The position numbers and the translations under genes were made by a program. From contig NZ_JARXNQ010000002.1 of NCBI RefSeq assembly GCF_029872055.1, forward strand, positions 1 to 64,000: a stretch of 64,000 nt of DNA, given 5' to 3'. The number at the start of each line of letters is the position of its first letter. The first letter of the stretch is position 1. The DNA comes from Sulfurimonas sp. C5. GTDB lineage: Bacteria; Campylobacterota; Campylobacteria; Campylobacterales; Sulfurimonadaceae. Shown in pieces: positions 18,863-27,594 of the stretch. Under the pieces are notes generated by a model that was not told the DNA's origin, made no database searches, and saw nothing but the letters and a program-made list of their open reading frames with translations.

Positions 18863-20465
18863 GTTTACTGTTTAACTCTTCTGTCATTGAGTTTAAATGT
18901 TCTGCAGCTGCTGCAATCTCTTCAACATTTCTTGCATTAGTAGCTGAAATCTCATTAATTGAAGATACTTTTGAAGCAATTTCATCTACACTTTTACCTG
19001 TAGCTTCAAAGTCAGATACCGTAGCATCAGTTGCTTTCACTGCCAATTGTACAATCTCAACACTTTCATTGATTTTAGCTTCTATCTCCGAAGCAGACTG
19101 TGCTAAAGCTTGGATCTCTTGAGAATTGTCATTCATCTGCATACTTGCATCAATAATAGACTGAACGATTACATTAATAGTAGCATTAATCTCTACAAGA
19201 GATTTTTGTGTACGCTCTGCCAGTTTTCTTACTTCATCGGCAACAACGGCAAAACCACGACCGTGTTCACCTGCACGCGCTGCTTCTATTGCAGCATTTA
19301 GTGCTAATAAGTTTGTTTGATCTGCAATATCGCTAATAACTTCCAAGACAGATTTTACTTGATTCGCATCACTTGAAAGTGTATTCATTCTATCAGAGAG
19401 CTCAATTTCAGTTTGTGCAGTGTATTGTACTTTTGTATTCATTGCCCTTACATCGTTACTTGCAGATGTCAGGTTTTCGTTTGCACGGATAATTTCTTGT
19501 TTGCTTTCAACAGCATCCGCTATGGATGTTTGAATCTCATCACGAATTTTCACAGCTGTATCATTCGCTTCTTGAATCACCGTTACCGATTTTTCTACAT
19601 TTGTTCCAACACCTAAAGCAGTTGTTGAAAGTTCATGTGCGATTGAAGCATTTTCATTTGAAGAACGTTTTGTATTGTCAATCAGACTATGAAGTTCAGT
19701 CGTAAATGTATTGAACTCTATCGCAATTTCACCTATCTCTTGCGGGGCATTAGTATCTACTTTAAGTGTTAAATCCTTATTTTGAGCAATCTGCAACATA
19801 GTACTTTTGAATTTAGCTAACGGTTTATTGATACCGATAACAATAATATAATATGCTATAGCAATACTGATAAGAAGTGCAAGAGTCAATACTATAATCA
19901 TTAATGTTGATGATTTCTCAAGTGCATTGATTGATGCTGTAGAAAGTTTTTGTGTCCCCGCTAATCCAGCTTTATTAACTTTTTCAACAGAATTTAATGC
20001 TGCCAAAGCATATTGAGTAGCCTTTTTATTGAGCTCTGAAACGTCTGCATTTTCTCCATTTTGTTTGTATAGTTTCGCTAGATCATCGCTAACTTGTTTA
20101 TAAGAAATTAGTTTTGCTTGAACATCAGGTAACTCTTTTTTGAGAGCTTTTAAACGAGGATATTCTATAGCATGTGCATTTAAAGCTTCTATCTCTTTAA
20201 AAATAGTTTCAAAGTTGGTATCGAGTTGAGCTTTACTTGACAGATCCCCTCCGCCGAGTTTAATCATTTTGATTCTTGCTTTTGCAAAATCTCTCTCTAG
20301 CGCACTAGCTATTTCTACCTCTTTAATATAGGCATCATTTAGAATTTTAGAATTAGTAGTTGCACTTGACATATTACTAATTGCTACAACCCCCATAATA
20401 ATCATACCAGCTAGGATAAGAGCAAATCCTAAGCTTATCTGTTTACTCAGACTGAGTGAAGACAT
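18843..20465 (-). CDS. membrane methyl-accepting chemotaxis protein
   Basis: 540 residues. A membrane helix at about 10-30, a helical periplasmic sensor (about 32-188, four-helix-bundle type, Lys/Leu/Ala-rich), a second helix at about 190-212, a HAMP region, and a cytoplasmic signalling domain with the hairpin tip [20 protein letters not shown] and VRKLAERT. No PAS or Cache pocket is recognised, so the ligand is unknown. It is transcribed with cheB and cheR, suggesting a receptor with a dedicated adaptation pair, or simply a compact chemotaxis operon. Confidence 0.92.
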   Translation of the reverse strand: MSSLSLSKQISLGFALILAGMIIMGVVAISNMSSATTNSKILNDAYIKEVEIASALERDFAKARIKMIKLGGGDLSSKAQLDTNFETIFKEIEALNAHAIEYPRLKALKKELPDVQAKLISYKQVSDDLAKLYKQNGENADVSELNKKATQYALAALNSVEKVNKAGLAGTQKLSTASINALEKSSTLMIIVLTLALLISIAIAYYIIVIGINKPLAKFKSTMLQIAQNKDLTLKVDTNAPQEIGEIAIEFNTFTTELHSLIDNTKRSSNENASIAHELSTTALGVGTNVEKSVTVIQEANDTAVKIRDEIQTSIADAVESKQEIIRANENLTSASNDVRAMNTKVQYTAQTEIELSDRMNTLSSDANQVKSVLEVISDIADQTNLLALNAAIEAARAGEHGRGFAVVADEVRKLAERTQKSLVEINATINVIVQSIIDASMQMNDNSQEIQALAQSASEIEAKINESVEIVQLAVKATDATVSDFEATGKSVDEIASKVSSINEISATNARNVEEIAAAAEHLNSMTEELNSKLEVFRT

Positions 20466-20530
20466 TTAAACCCCTTTTTTGTAATACAGAATTATATCCA
20501 ATAGTCATTAAAGTTCATTATAAAAATATT

Positions 20531-21070
20531 TTACGGTAAATCTTTAATATCTTTTAAGATCCACTCCCATTTTCCAAAGTTACTATCACTATTGATATGT
20601 CCGGCATTTTCAAGTTTAACAGTACGTACACTTAATTGTTCTTGTAAATGTTGTGCTTCTTTTTCATCCATATATGGATCGTTAGTTGAGTAGATAAATG
20701 TTGTGTTTTGTGCATACAGGTTGTGAGGAAGAGCAACGGGAAAAAATTCTTGAAGTTCTGCGATCTGGCAAGTTAGGCTTGGAGGAGCTACGAGGTAAAG
20801 ATCTTTTATTTGTGGCAAGAGTCCTTTATTGGCAAGATGAAACCATAAAATATTTGCCAAAGAGTGACATAGAACAATATCTGGTTTGAACTCGTTTAAA
20901 GTATGAATTAATTCTTTACTCCATGTCTCGAATTTAGGAACATCAAAATTACTGAACTTTAAAAAATTCACACATCCGTAATCTTTAGCTATTTCTCCTG
21001 CCAGCCAACTTTGCCAATGGGGGAAATCACTTCCACCCCAGCCATGTAAGAGTAAAATTTTTTTATACAA
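20531..21070 (-). CDS. RBBP9/YdeN-type alpha/beta serine hydrolase
   Basis: 179 residues from a TTG at 21070 (MYKKILLLHGWGG), chosen because AAAAGG lies just upstream and homology-like sequence starts there; the open frame continues further upstream but that extension is antisense to the next gene. Features are the LLHGWGG oxyanion loop, nucleophile Ser in VLCHSLAN, Asp in STNDPYMD and His in ENAGHIN. Members are small serine hydrolases of uncertain substrate. It is divergent from the HvfA-like gene. Confidence 0.78.
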   Translation of the reverse strand: MYKKILLLHGWGGSDFPHWQSWLAGEIAKDYGCVNFLKFSNFDVPKFETWSKELIHTLNEFKPDIVLCHSLANILWFHLANKGLLPQIKDLYLVAPPSLTCQIAELQEFFPVALPHNLYAQNTTFIYSTNDPYMDEKEAQHLQEQLSVRTVKLENAGHINSDSNFGKWEWILKDIKDLP

Positions 21071-21091
21071 AATAAACCTTTTATTATAATT

Positions 21092-21123
21092 TACACAAAT
21101 ACTACACACAAATGTTATACAAT
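21092..21123 (+). promoter_or_regulatory. promoter with 11-bp-phased TACACAAA repeats before the HvfA-like gene
   Basis: TACACAAAT at 21092-21100, TACACACAA at 21103-21111, and a -10 TACAAT at 21118-21123. The repeat starts are 11 bp apart and the second starts 15 bp before the -10. The same geometry occurs at 21998-22029 and, on the minus strand, at 30235-30204. No TTGACA-like -35 is present; the repeats occupy that region, as in activator-dependent promoters. +1 would be near 21130, giving a leader of about 23 nt with AAAGGA. Confidence 0.65.
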
Positions 21124-21152
21124 ACTTGAAGTTTAACACAAAAGGATGAAAA

Positions 21153-21464
21153 ATGAAAAAGTTAGGTTTTATCAGTGTAATCACATCTGCTATGCTGTTG
21201 GTATCTTTCAGTACTATGACATTAAGTGCTGATGAAGGCATGGGAAAATGCGGTAACTCAAAAGAGAAAATGAAGGATCGCAAGATGATGGATGACGAAA
21301 AGATGAAAGAGGGTAAATGCGGTACGAAAAAAGAGATGAAGCGTAAAAACATGATGGATAATGAGAAATGTGAAGGTAAAAGAAGTGAGATGACGAAAGA
21401 GAAAATGATGAAAAAAGATGATAAAAAACCGATGAAATGCGGTGTAGGTAAGTGCGGTTCATAA
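21153..21464 (+). CDS. HvfA-like secreted Cys/Lys/Met-rich peptide (putative copper-binding RiPP precursor)
   Basis: 103 residues. A signal peptide (about 1-26, cleavage after LSA) is followed by a low-complexity segment of Lys, Met, Glu and Asp with five cysteines (33, 56, 73, 96, 101). Four are in KCG units: MGKCG, EGKCG (53-57), MKCG and VGKCG. EGKCG is the core motif of HvfA-type precursors, whose Cys are converted to oxazolone-thioamide groups by an MNIO enzyme and a partner. Such enzymes are not in this window, so modification is unproven. A DoxX-type gene follows, as in hvf operons. Neighbouring efflux genes suggest a copper role. Confidence 0.65.
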   Translation: MKKLGFISVITSAMLLVSFSTMTLSADEGMGKCGNSKEKMKDRKMMDDEKMKEGKCGTKKEMKRKNMMDNEKCEGKRSEMTKEKMMKKDDKKPMKCGVGKCGS

Positions 21465-21490
21465 CACCTGCACTCCGTTAGGAGTTAGTT

Positions 21491-21931
21491 ATGTGTATAA
21501 AAGATATCTATATGGAGTTTTCAAGACTCTCGGAAAATTTAAAGTCTTGTGCATTATTGTTTGCAAGGTTGATAGTCGCATACGGTTTTTATGAACCTGC
21601 TATGATGAAATGGAGTGATATTTCTGCAGTTGCCCAGTGGTTTGGTACATTAGGGATTCCACTACCGACACTAAATGCTTACATGGCTGCAACTACAGAG
21701 ATTACGGGTGTCGTTTTACTTACTTTAGGACTATTTATTCGAGCTATTTCAATCCCTCTTATTATTGTAATGATCGTTGCTATTGTAACGGTACATTTGC
21801 CTCATGGATTTCAAGCAGGACAAAACGGTTTTGAAATACCGCTTTATTATATGTTGTTTTTATTGATATTTTTGTCTCATGGAGCTGGAAAATTCTCTTT
21901 AGACAGAATGATTTTTGGAGATAAAAATTAA
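21491..21931 (+). CDS. DoxX/HvfX-type membrane protein
   Basis: 146 residues with four probable membrane helices (about 20-38, 62-82, 84-104, 117-134) of the DoxX family; ARLIVAYGFYEPAMMKW and GIPLPTLNAYMAATTEITGVVLLTLG are typical segments. DoxX proteins accompany HvfA-like peptides in copper-related RiPP operons (HvfX). It lies 26 nt after the peptide gene, with AGGAG before the ATG, and is surely co-transcribed. Its biochemical role is unknown. Confidence 0.8.
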   Translation: MCIKDIYMEFSRLSENLKSCALLFARLIVAYGFYEPAMMKWSDISAVAQWFGTLGIPLPTLNAYMAATTEITGVVLLTLGLFIRAISIPLIIVMIVAIVTVHLPHGFQAGQNGFEIPLYYMLFLLIFLSHGAGKFSLDRMIFGDKN

Positions 21932-21997
21932 GCTATAAAAACTTTTATACAGAAGATAGGAAACATATTCCTATCTGGATGCTTTCGTTAAAATTTT

Positions 21998-22029
21998 TAC
22001 ACACAACATACACAAATTTACTATATAAT
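21998..22029 (+). promoter_or_regulatory. second promoter with 11-bp-phased TACACAAA repeats
   Basis: TACACACAA at 21998-22006, TACACAAAT at 22009-22017 and TATAAT at 22024-22029: repeat spacing 11 bp and second repeat to -10 spacing 15 bp, as at 21092 and 30204. The predicted +1 coincides with the ATG at 22036. The preceding 21932-21997 shows no other signal. Confidence 0.65.
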
Positions 22030-22035
22030 TTTCGG

Positions 22036-22524
22036 ATGGATGCTTCAAAACGAAAATTTTTACAATATGGCTTTTTAAGCTCATCGGTATTTTTATTTGA
22101 CGGATGTAGTTTATTTGGTGTTACTACACCCTATAAAACGATAGAAGTTCTACAAAAAGATCTTGTCCCAAAAATAGTGGAATTAAATATCAAAACTATA
22201 TCGTATATGCACTTGGTTTTCAGACATAAAAAAATCTCTAAAAGTGATAAGGAGTTTTTGAAAAACGGTGTGAAATGGTTAAACGAAGAGGCAATTAAAA
22301 AGTATAAACGTGAGTATATCAAACTGCCTGCACATCAACGACAAAACATCCTAACAGAAATTGCTGATACGAAGTGGGGAGAGGATTTCTTATATGACAT
22401 TATGAGTTACACGTTTGAAGCGATGTTAGGCGATCCTATCTATAGCGGTAACAATAATCAAGCAGGTTGGAAATGGCTTGAATTTTCGGGTGGTCTGCCG
22501 CGTCCGAAGAAGGTGTATATATGA
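22036..22524 (+). CDS. gluconate 2-dehydrogenase subunit 3-like protein (small subunit of a GMC dehydrogenase)
   Basis: 162 residues from MDASKRKFLQYGF. The start is chosen because it begins the Tat-like signal (KRKFLQ) and lies exactly at the predicted +1; an earlier in-frame ATG would lie upstream of the promoter. The signal ends in LFDGC, a possible lipobox. The C-terminal part (GDPIYSGNNNQAGWKWLEFSGG) matches the gluconate dehydrogenase subunit 3 family, which helps export or anchor the flavoprotein subunit. It overlaps the GMC gene by four bases (ATGA). Confidence 0.78.
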   Translation: MDASKRKFLQYGFLSSSVFLFDGCSLFGVTTPYKTIEVLQKDLVPKIVELNIKTISYMHLVFRHKKISKSDKEFLKNGVKWLNEEAIKKYKREYIKLPAHQRQNILTEIADTKWGEDFLYDIMSYTFEAMLGDPIYSGNNNQAGWKWLEFSGGLPRPKKVYI

Positions 22525-24185
22525 GCTATGACGTTTGTATAATAGGAAGTGGAGCAGGTGCTGCTCCGATAGCTTATGAACTTAGCAATGCCGGATACAA
22601 AGTAATTGTTTTGGAAAAAGGGGAATATTACAGTGAAAAAGATTTTAATAAAGATGAACTGGCAGTTTCTCGCCGTGATTTTTTTACTCCGCCACTAGAT
22701 GAACAAAAGCATATTATAAACGAATATGAAGACGGAAAATATACCCGTTATGATGGGGCAGAATATAACTGGAATTTTTGGAACGGCTCTTTAGTTGGTG
22801 GCTCTTCAAACCTGATGAGCGGTTATTTTCACAGACTCAAACCGCAGGATTTTAGGCTCCTTTCTACATATGGAGAAATTGAAGGTGCAAATGTTGTTGA
22901 CTGGCCTATCTCTTATGAGGATTTAGAACCTTATTACGATAAAGTGGAAAAAGTGATCGGTGTAAGTGGCAGGGTTGTACAGCATAAATTTCAGGAGATG
23001 CGATCGAGCAAAGATTTTCCCTACCCTGAATTGCAAACCAATAATGCTGTCAAATGGTTTGATAAAGCTTGTGAAGAGTTAGGCTACAGCTCTATTCCGA
23101 CACCGCGTGCCATTTTGTCAAAAAGTGCTTTAGAGAGAAACAGTTGTTATTATTCAAATTTTTGTGGAAGTTATGGTTGCGCAAGTGGTGCAAAAGGGAG
23201 TGCAAGAGCAGCACTTTTGCAAAAGTGCAAGGCAAAAATAATTACCGATGCATTTGTGTATCATCTGGAGAGTGACGGTGAAAGAGTTACAAAAGCTTTT
23301 TACAAGACAAAACATAACGTTACTCATGTAGTCAATGCCAAGATTTTTGTTGTAGCAGCTCAAGCGATCGAGACTTCAAGACTTCTGTTGAATTCAAAAG
23401 ATGAGTATTTCCCAAGCGGTTTGGCAAACTCTAACGGGCAAGTTGGAAAAAATCTGATTTTTTCGGCAGGTGGGACTGGAAGCGGGCGTTTTATTTTTGA
23501 TAAATTGACATTGCAGCAGCAAAAAGAGTTGATGCAAGTGGGTGTATTTTTTAACAGAAGCCTGCAAGACTGGTATGAATATACAGAGGATGAAAAGAAC
23601 TATAAAGGCGGTACGATTGATTTCTTGTTTGAGCATCAAAATATAATTCCCCGAGTTAATCAAGAACTTTATAATGAAAATGGGAATTTGATGTGGGGTG
23701 AAAAGCTGATGGAGAAGATTCATAATCGTTTGACTACCTCAAGAGTGCTTACTTTTGAAGTGTTTAATGATTGGTTGCCTACCGATAAATGTTTTGTAAG
23801 TGTTGACGAGCAAGAGAAAGACAAATACGGTGTAAATGTAGGTGTTATTAACCTTTGCGGGCATAAACACGATCTAAAAGTTGGAGAGTTTTTGGCACAA
23901 AAGGCTATTTCAGTACTAAAGCAGATGGGAGCAGTTGAAATAGAGTCTAATATCTCAAATGCTCCACCTCCTAATTTGGTAGCGGGCGGATGCAGATTTG
24001 GAAATGATCCGGAAACCTCGGTACTCGATAAGAACTGTAAAGCACATGAAGTGGAAAATCTTTACGTAAGCGATGCGAGTTTCATGCCGACAGGGGGAAG
24101 TGTTCCTTATACGTGGACGATTTATGCCAATTCTTTCCGTGTGGCAGATCGGATTCAAGAGCATTTGAAAACTTTGCAGCTTTGA
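22521..24185 (+). CDS. GMC-family FAD oxidoreductase
   Basis: 554 residues. FAD-binding start IIGSGAGAAPIAYELSNAGY, GGSSNLMSGYFHRL as the GMC flavin loop, AAQAIETSRLLL mid-protein, and a C-terminal region NLYVSDASFMPTGGSVPYTWTIYANSFRVADRI typical of sugar/alcohol dehydrogenases. It has no signal of its own, so export would depend on the Tat signal of the upstream subunit. The substrate is unknown; sugar acids and alcohols are typical. No cytochrome subunit gene follows. The gene meets the convergent HMA gene with a 15-nt gap and no visible terminator. Confidence 0.86.
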   Translation: MSYDVCIIGSGAGAAPIAYELSNAGYKVIVLEKGEYYSEKDFNKDELAVSRRDFFTPPLDEQKHIINEYEDGKYTRYDGAEYNWNFWNGSLVGGSSNLMSGYFHRLKPQDFRLLSTYGEIEGANVVDWPISYEDLEPYYDKVEKVIGVSGRVVQHKFQEMRSSKDFPYPELQTNNAVKWFDKACEELGYSSIPTPRAILSKSALERNSCYYSNFCGSYGCASGAKGSARAALLQKCKAKIITDAFVYHLESDGERVTKAFYKTKHNVTHVVNAKIFVVAAQAIETSRLLLNSKDEYFPSGLANSNGQVGKNLIFSAGGTGSGRFIFDKLTLQQQKELMQVGVFFNRSLQDWYEYTEDEKNYKGGTIDFLFEHQNIIPRVNQELYNENGNLMWGEKLMEKIHNRLTTSRVLTFEVFNDWLPTDKCFVSVDEQEKDKYGVNVGVINLCGHKHDLKVGEFLAQKAISVLKQMGAVEIESNISNAPPPNLVAGGCRFGNDPETSVLDKNCKAHEVENLYVSDASFMPTGGSVPYTWTIYANSFRVADRIQEHLKTLQL

Positions 24186-24200
24186 AAAGGACTTGAAAGC

Positions 24201-24491
24201 TCATTGCTCTTTAGAAAGTTCAAACTTTCCAACAGCACAGGAAACAAAACTTTTTGCTTTTGCTGTGCTATCCTGTAGAAATCCAAGATGTTCATCTGCC
24301 ATTGGATAGCCGAGAGCTCTGAGCTCTTTACGGAGCTCTTGCTCCTGCTTTGGATCAAAATTGAGTGTAATCTCTCTAGGCATCACTTCAAGATTTACTT
24401 CAATGGTACCAAACAGAGGTTCCAGCTTTGTTTTTAAAGTATTGGCGCAACCGCCGCATTTGACATTTTGCACTTTAAATATTTGTTTCAT
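24201..24491 (-). CDS. HMA-domain copper chaperone-like protein
   Basis: 96 residues. An N-terminal heavy-metal-associated domain (1-65) with VKCGGCANTL (Cys12, Cys15), then a 30-residue tail with one more Cys (SFVSCAVGKF). It resembles CopZ/Atx1-type chaperones that pass Cu(I) to pumps. Its start lies within the last 17 bp of the CusA-like gene, so it is the final gene of the efflux operon. Metal choice is by context. Confidence 0.85.
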   Translation of the reverse strand: MKQIFKVQNVKCGGCANTLKTKLEPLFGTIEVNLEVMPREITLNFDPKQEQELRKELRALGYPMADEHLGFLQDSTAKAKSFVSCAVGKFELSKEQ

Positions 24492-27400
24492 GTTTCATCT
24501 CCCATCGTGCATAGATCTCATAAAGTATTGGAATTATAACAAGACTTAAGATCGCAGAGCTGACAATACCTCCAAGCATAGGTGCGGCAATACGCTGCAT
24601 CACTTCACTCCCTATACCGTTTGTGTACATAATAGGTGCAAGTCCTGCAAGTATTGCAAATACAGTCATCAGTTTTGGACGTACCCTTTGTACAGCTCCT
24701 ATATAGATTGCTTCATGAAGCTCTTTTATAGCAAATTCTTTAGAGTGTTTTTTCGCCTCATCTACAGCTTCTTGCAGGTATACAATCATTACAATCGCAG
24801 TCTCAGCGGCGACACCAAGCAGGGCTAAAAAACCTACGATCACGGCAACACTCATTGCAAAGTGCAACATATAGATATAGAGTAACCCGCCAAGCAATGC
24901 AAAAGGTAGGGTAAAAAATACGATTAGTGAAGGGATCGTTTTTTTCAGTGCGAAATAGATCAGTACTAAAATAAACAATAGTACGGCAGGGATGATCCAA
25001 ATTATCTGCGCCATAGCACGTTCAAGATACTTGGATTGCCCTGCCCACTCTATGTAATAGCCGTCTTCAAAATTTATTTTATCAATATATTTTTGTGCCT
25101 CTTGTACGTACTCTTTTGCACTAACACCCTCTTTTGGAGTGATATAGATAAAAGTAACCGGTTTTGCAAGTTCACTTTTAATCACCGATTGGTTTTGTTT
25201 ATAGTAAACATTAGCAAGTTCGCCAAGCGGTACAAAGCCGAATTGAGTCTTAATTTGAATATTTTTGATTGCTTCAAGAGAGTCCCTGTCAATATCTTCC
25301 AAACGAATTGTGATAGCATATCTCTCAAGGCCTTTGTAAAGAGTAGAGACTTTGAGCCCTCCGATTGCCAAAGATGTGTATTCAAGTATTTTTTCTTTGC
25401 TGAGATGATATCTTTTTATTTTTTGTTCATCAATATCGATATAGAGGTAATACCCAGTACTAGCCTGATCCGCAAACACGGAAAGTGTTTTATCAAAACT
25501 GCGAAGTTGCTCCTCTATCGCTTTGCCGTATTTTTGCAATCCTTTGGCATCTTTACCGTAAAGTTTTATTCCGATGGGAGTTCTTATACCGCTAAGAAGC
25601 ATATCAATGCGTCCGCGGATCGGATATGTCCATGAATTAGTAAGCCCAGGAACTTGTAGGGCAGTTTCAAGTTCATTTCTTAGAGAATCATAAGTAACGC
25701 CTTCTCTCCACTGCGACTTAGGTTTAAAAGTGATGATACTCTCGATCATACCAAGAGGAGCGGGATCTGTAGCAGTAGTAGCACGTCCCCCTTTACCAAA
25801 GACATGCTCGACTTCAGGGATACTTTTGATAATCATATCGGTCTTTTGTGTAAGAGCTTTGCTTTGATCGACACTGATACCATAAGGAGTGACCGGCATA
25901 TACATAAAAGTTTGCTCATTGAGCATAGGCATAAATTCCCATTTTAGTGAATAAACAAGCGGAAAGATCATGTTTAGCAGTAAAATGACAACAATTATGA
26001 TGAAGTACTTGAATTTAAGGGCATAAATAATTATTGGACGATATAGCCAAATAAAAAAGCGATTGATCGGGTTCTTTGATTCATGGATGATTTTGCCTTT
26101 GACAAAAAGAAGTATCAGTACCGGTACCAGAGTGATACTTAGAAGTGCACCCGCAGTCATAGCAAAGGTTTTTGTGTAAGCAAGGGGTGTAAAAAGCAGA
26201 CCTTCTTGACCGCCCAGTGAAAATATAGGTAAAAATGAGACAACGATAAGTGCAAGAGCAAAAAAGATAGGACGTCCAACTCTTTGAGAGGACTTTAAAA
26301 TGATCTCAAAACGTTCTTGTTTATTTGGTACTCTTTGTTGGATATTTTCAAATTTATGCAGCATTTTATGGGAGTTCTCTATCATTACGATAGATGCATC
26401 CACCATCGCACCGATTGCAATGGCAATACCCCCAAGACTCATAATATTGGAGCCTATACCAAAGAGTTTCATTAGAAGAAATGTTACACCGACTGTAAGT
26501 GGCAGTGTGATAAGCACAATTAAAGATGAGCGCAGGTGGAGTAAAAAGAGTGCAATGACAACAATCACGATAATACTCTCTTCGATCAGAGTGTCTTTGA
26601 GAGTATCTAAAGCACCGTCAATAAGAGATGAACGGTCATATACAGTTGTAACGTTCACATCATCAATTTTGAGCTCTTGCATCTTCTTTTTTATGTTTTG
26701 GATAGTTTTATAGACATCTTCTCCATAGCGTACGAGTACAATTCCCCCTACAACTTCGCCTTTTCCATCAAGGTCTGCCATACCGCGGCGAGGAGCCGGA
26801 ACTTTCTGTACTGTTGCTATGTCACCGAGAGTAAGAGGGATATTCTCTTTATTTGTAATTGTAAGTGAGCGTATACTTTTGAGGTCTTGGACATAACCTT
26901 TTGCCTGTACCATCCATTCATAACCGTTTTTAATAACAATACGTCCCCCTGTATCATTATTGTTTTGCTTGAGTATTTTAGCGATATCCCCAATATCAAG
27001 GTTGTATTTAACCAGAGTGTCATTCTTGATAGTCACTTCATAATTTGGTACAAAACCACCGATAGAAGCTACCTCACTGACACCATCAACACCCATGAGT
27101 GCATATTTATAGTAATAGTCTTGAATAGTTCTGAGTTCGGAAAGGTTTTTTGTTTTTGAGCTCAGGGCATATTCGTAAACCCATCCTACACCGCTTGCAT
27201 CAGGTCCTAAAGTTACTTTCATATTTTTTGGCAATTGAGACTGTACACTTGCGAGTTGTTCAAGAACACGGCTTCTTGCCCAGTAAAGATCAGTTCCGTC
27301 TTTAAAAATGATGTAGATGAGTCCCGTTTCGTAAGTGGAATATCCACGTACCGTTTCAATATCAGCGATTGCTAAAAATTGTGATACAAGCGGGTAAGTC

Positions 27401-27594
27401 CCTTGCTCCTCTACTGTTTGAGGGGATTGTCCATTGTATTTTATCTGTACGATTACCTGAGGCGGTGAGAGATCTGGCAGGGCATCAAGAGGGGTGTGTT
27501 TCATACTCCAGATACTTCCCGCTATTAAAAAGAGCGTTGTAAACAATATAAGAAATTTATTTTTTAGGCTAAAAGCTATTATTTTTTCTATCAT
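24475..27594 (-). CDS. cusA: CusA/CzcA-type heavy-metal RND efflux pump
   Basis: 1039 residues of the HME-RND family: N-terminal membrane helix, two large periplasmic loops and twelve helices in the usual two blocks. Seen motifs are DALPDLSPPQVIVQ near the start, GGIAIAIGAMVDASIVMIEN in helix 4 with the proton-relay Asp, GKGGRATTATDPAPLGMIE, and LLGVAAETAIVMIVYL in the second half. Met-rich porter segments (MYMPVTPYG) favour copper/silver over zinc. It is the pump of a tripartite system with the adaptor and outer-membrane genes upstream. Start overlaps the adaptor stop by one base. Confidence 0.9.
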   Translation of the reverse strand: MIEKIIAFSLKNKFLILFTTLFLIAGSIWSMKHTPLDALPDLSPPQVIVQIKYNGQSPQTVEEQGTYPLVSQFLAIADIETVRGYSTYETGLIYIIFKDGTDLYWARSRVLEQLASVQSQLPKNMKVTLGPDASGVGWVYEYALSSKTKNLSELRTIQDYYYKYALMGVDGVSEVASIGGFVPNYEVTIKNDTLVKYNLDIGDIAKILKQNNNDTGGRIVIKNGYEWMVQAKGYVQDLKSIRSLTITNKENIPLTLGDIATVQKVPAPRRGMADLDGKGEVVGGIVLVRYGEDVYKTIQNIKKKMQELKIDDVNVTTVYDRSSLIDGALDTLKDTLIEESIIVIVVIALFLLHLRSSLIVLITLPLTVGVTFLLMKLFGIGSNIMSLGGIAIAIGAMVDASIVMIENSHKMLHKFENIQQRVPNKQERFEIILKSSQRVGRPIFFALALIVVSFLPIFSLGGQEGLLFTPLAYTKTFAMTAGALLSITLVPVLILLFVKGKIIHESKNPINRFFIWLYRPIIIYALKFKYFIIIVVILLLNMIFPLVYSLKWEFMPMLNEQTFMYMPVTPYGISVDQSKALTQKTDMIIKSIPEVEHVFGKGGRATTATDPAPLGMIESIITFKPKSQWREGVTYDSLRNELETALQVPGLTNSWTYPIRGRIDMLLSGIRTPIGIKLYGKDAKGLQKYGKAIEEQLRSFDKTLSVFADQASTGYYLYIDIDEQKIKRYHLSKEKILEYTSLAIGGLKVSTLYKGLERYAITIRLEDIDRDSLEAIKNIQIKTQFGFVPLGELANVYYKQNQSVIKSELAKPVTFIYITPKEGVSAKEYVQEAQKYIDKINFEDGYYIEWAGQSKYLERAMAQIIWIIPAVLLFILVLIYFALKKTIPSLIVFFTLPFALLGGLLYIYMLHFAMSVAVIVGFLALLGVAAETAIVMIVYLQEAVDEAKKHSKEFAIKELHEAIYIGAVQRVRPKLMTVFAILAGLAPIMYTNGIGSEVMQRIAAPMLGGIVSSAILSLVIIPILYEIYARWEMKHETNI

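Noticed and set aside
21071-21352. Long N-terminal extension of the RBBP9-like hydrolase frame
   Set aside because: The extension is antisense to the HvfA-like gene and its promoter, is Phe/Ser-rich without homology-like pattern, and the hydrolase fold begins at the TTG at 21070 with a ribosome site.
25036-25635. 199-codon plus-strand open frame opposite the CusA-like gene
   Set aside because: It is antisense within a full-length, well-matched efflux pump gene, Phe/Cys-rich, with no ribosome site; a shadow of the real gene.
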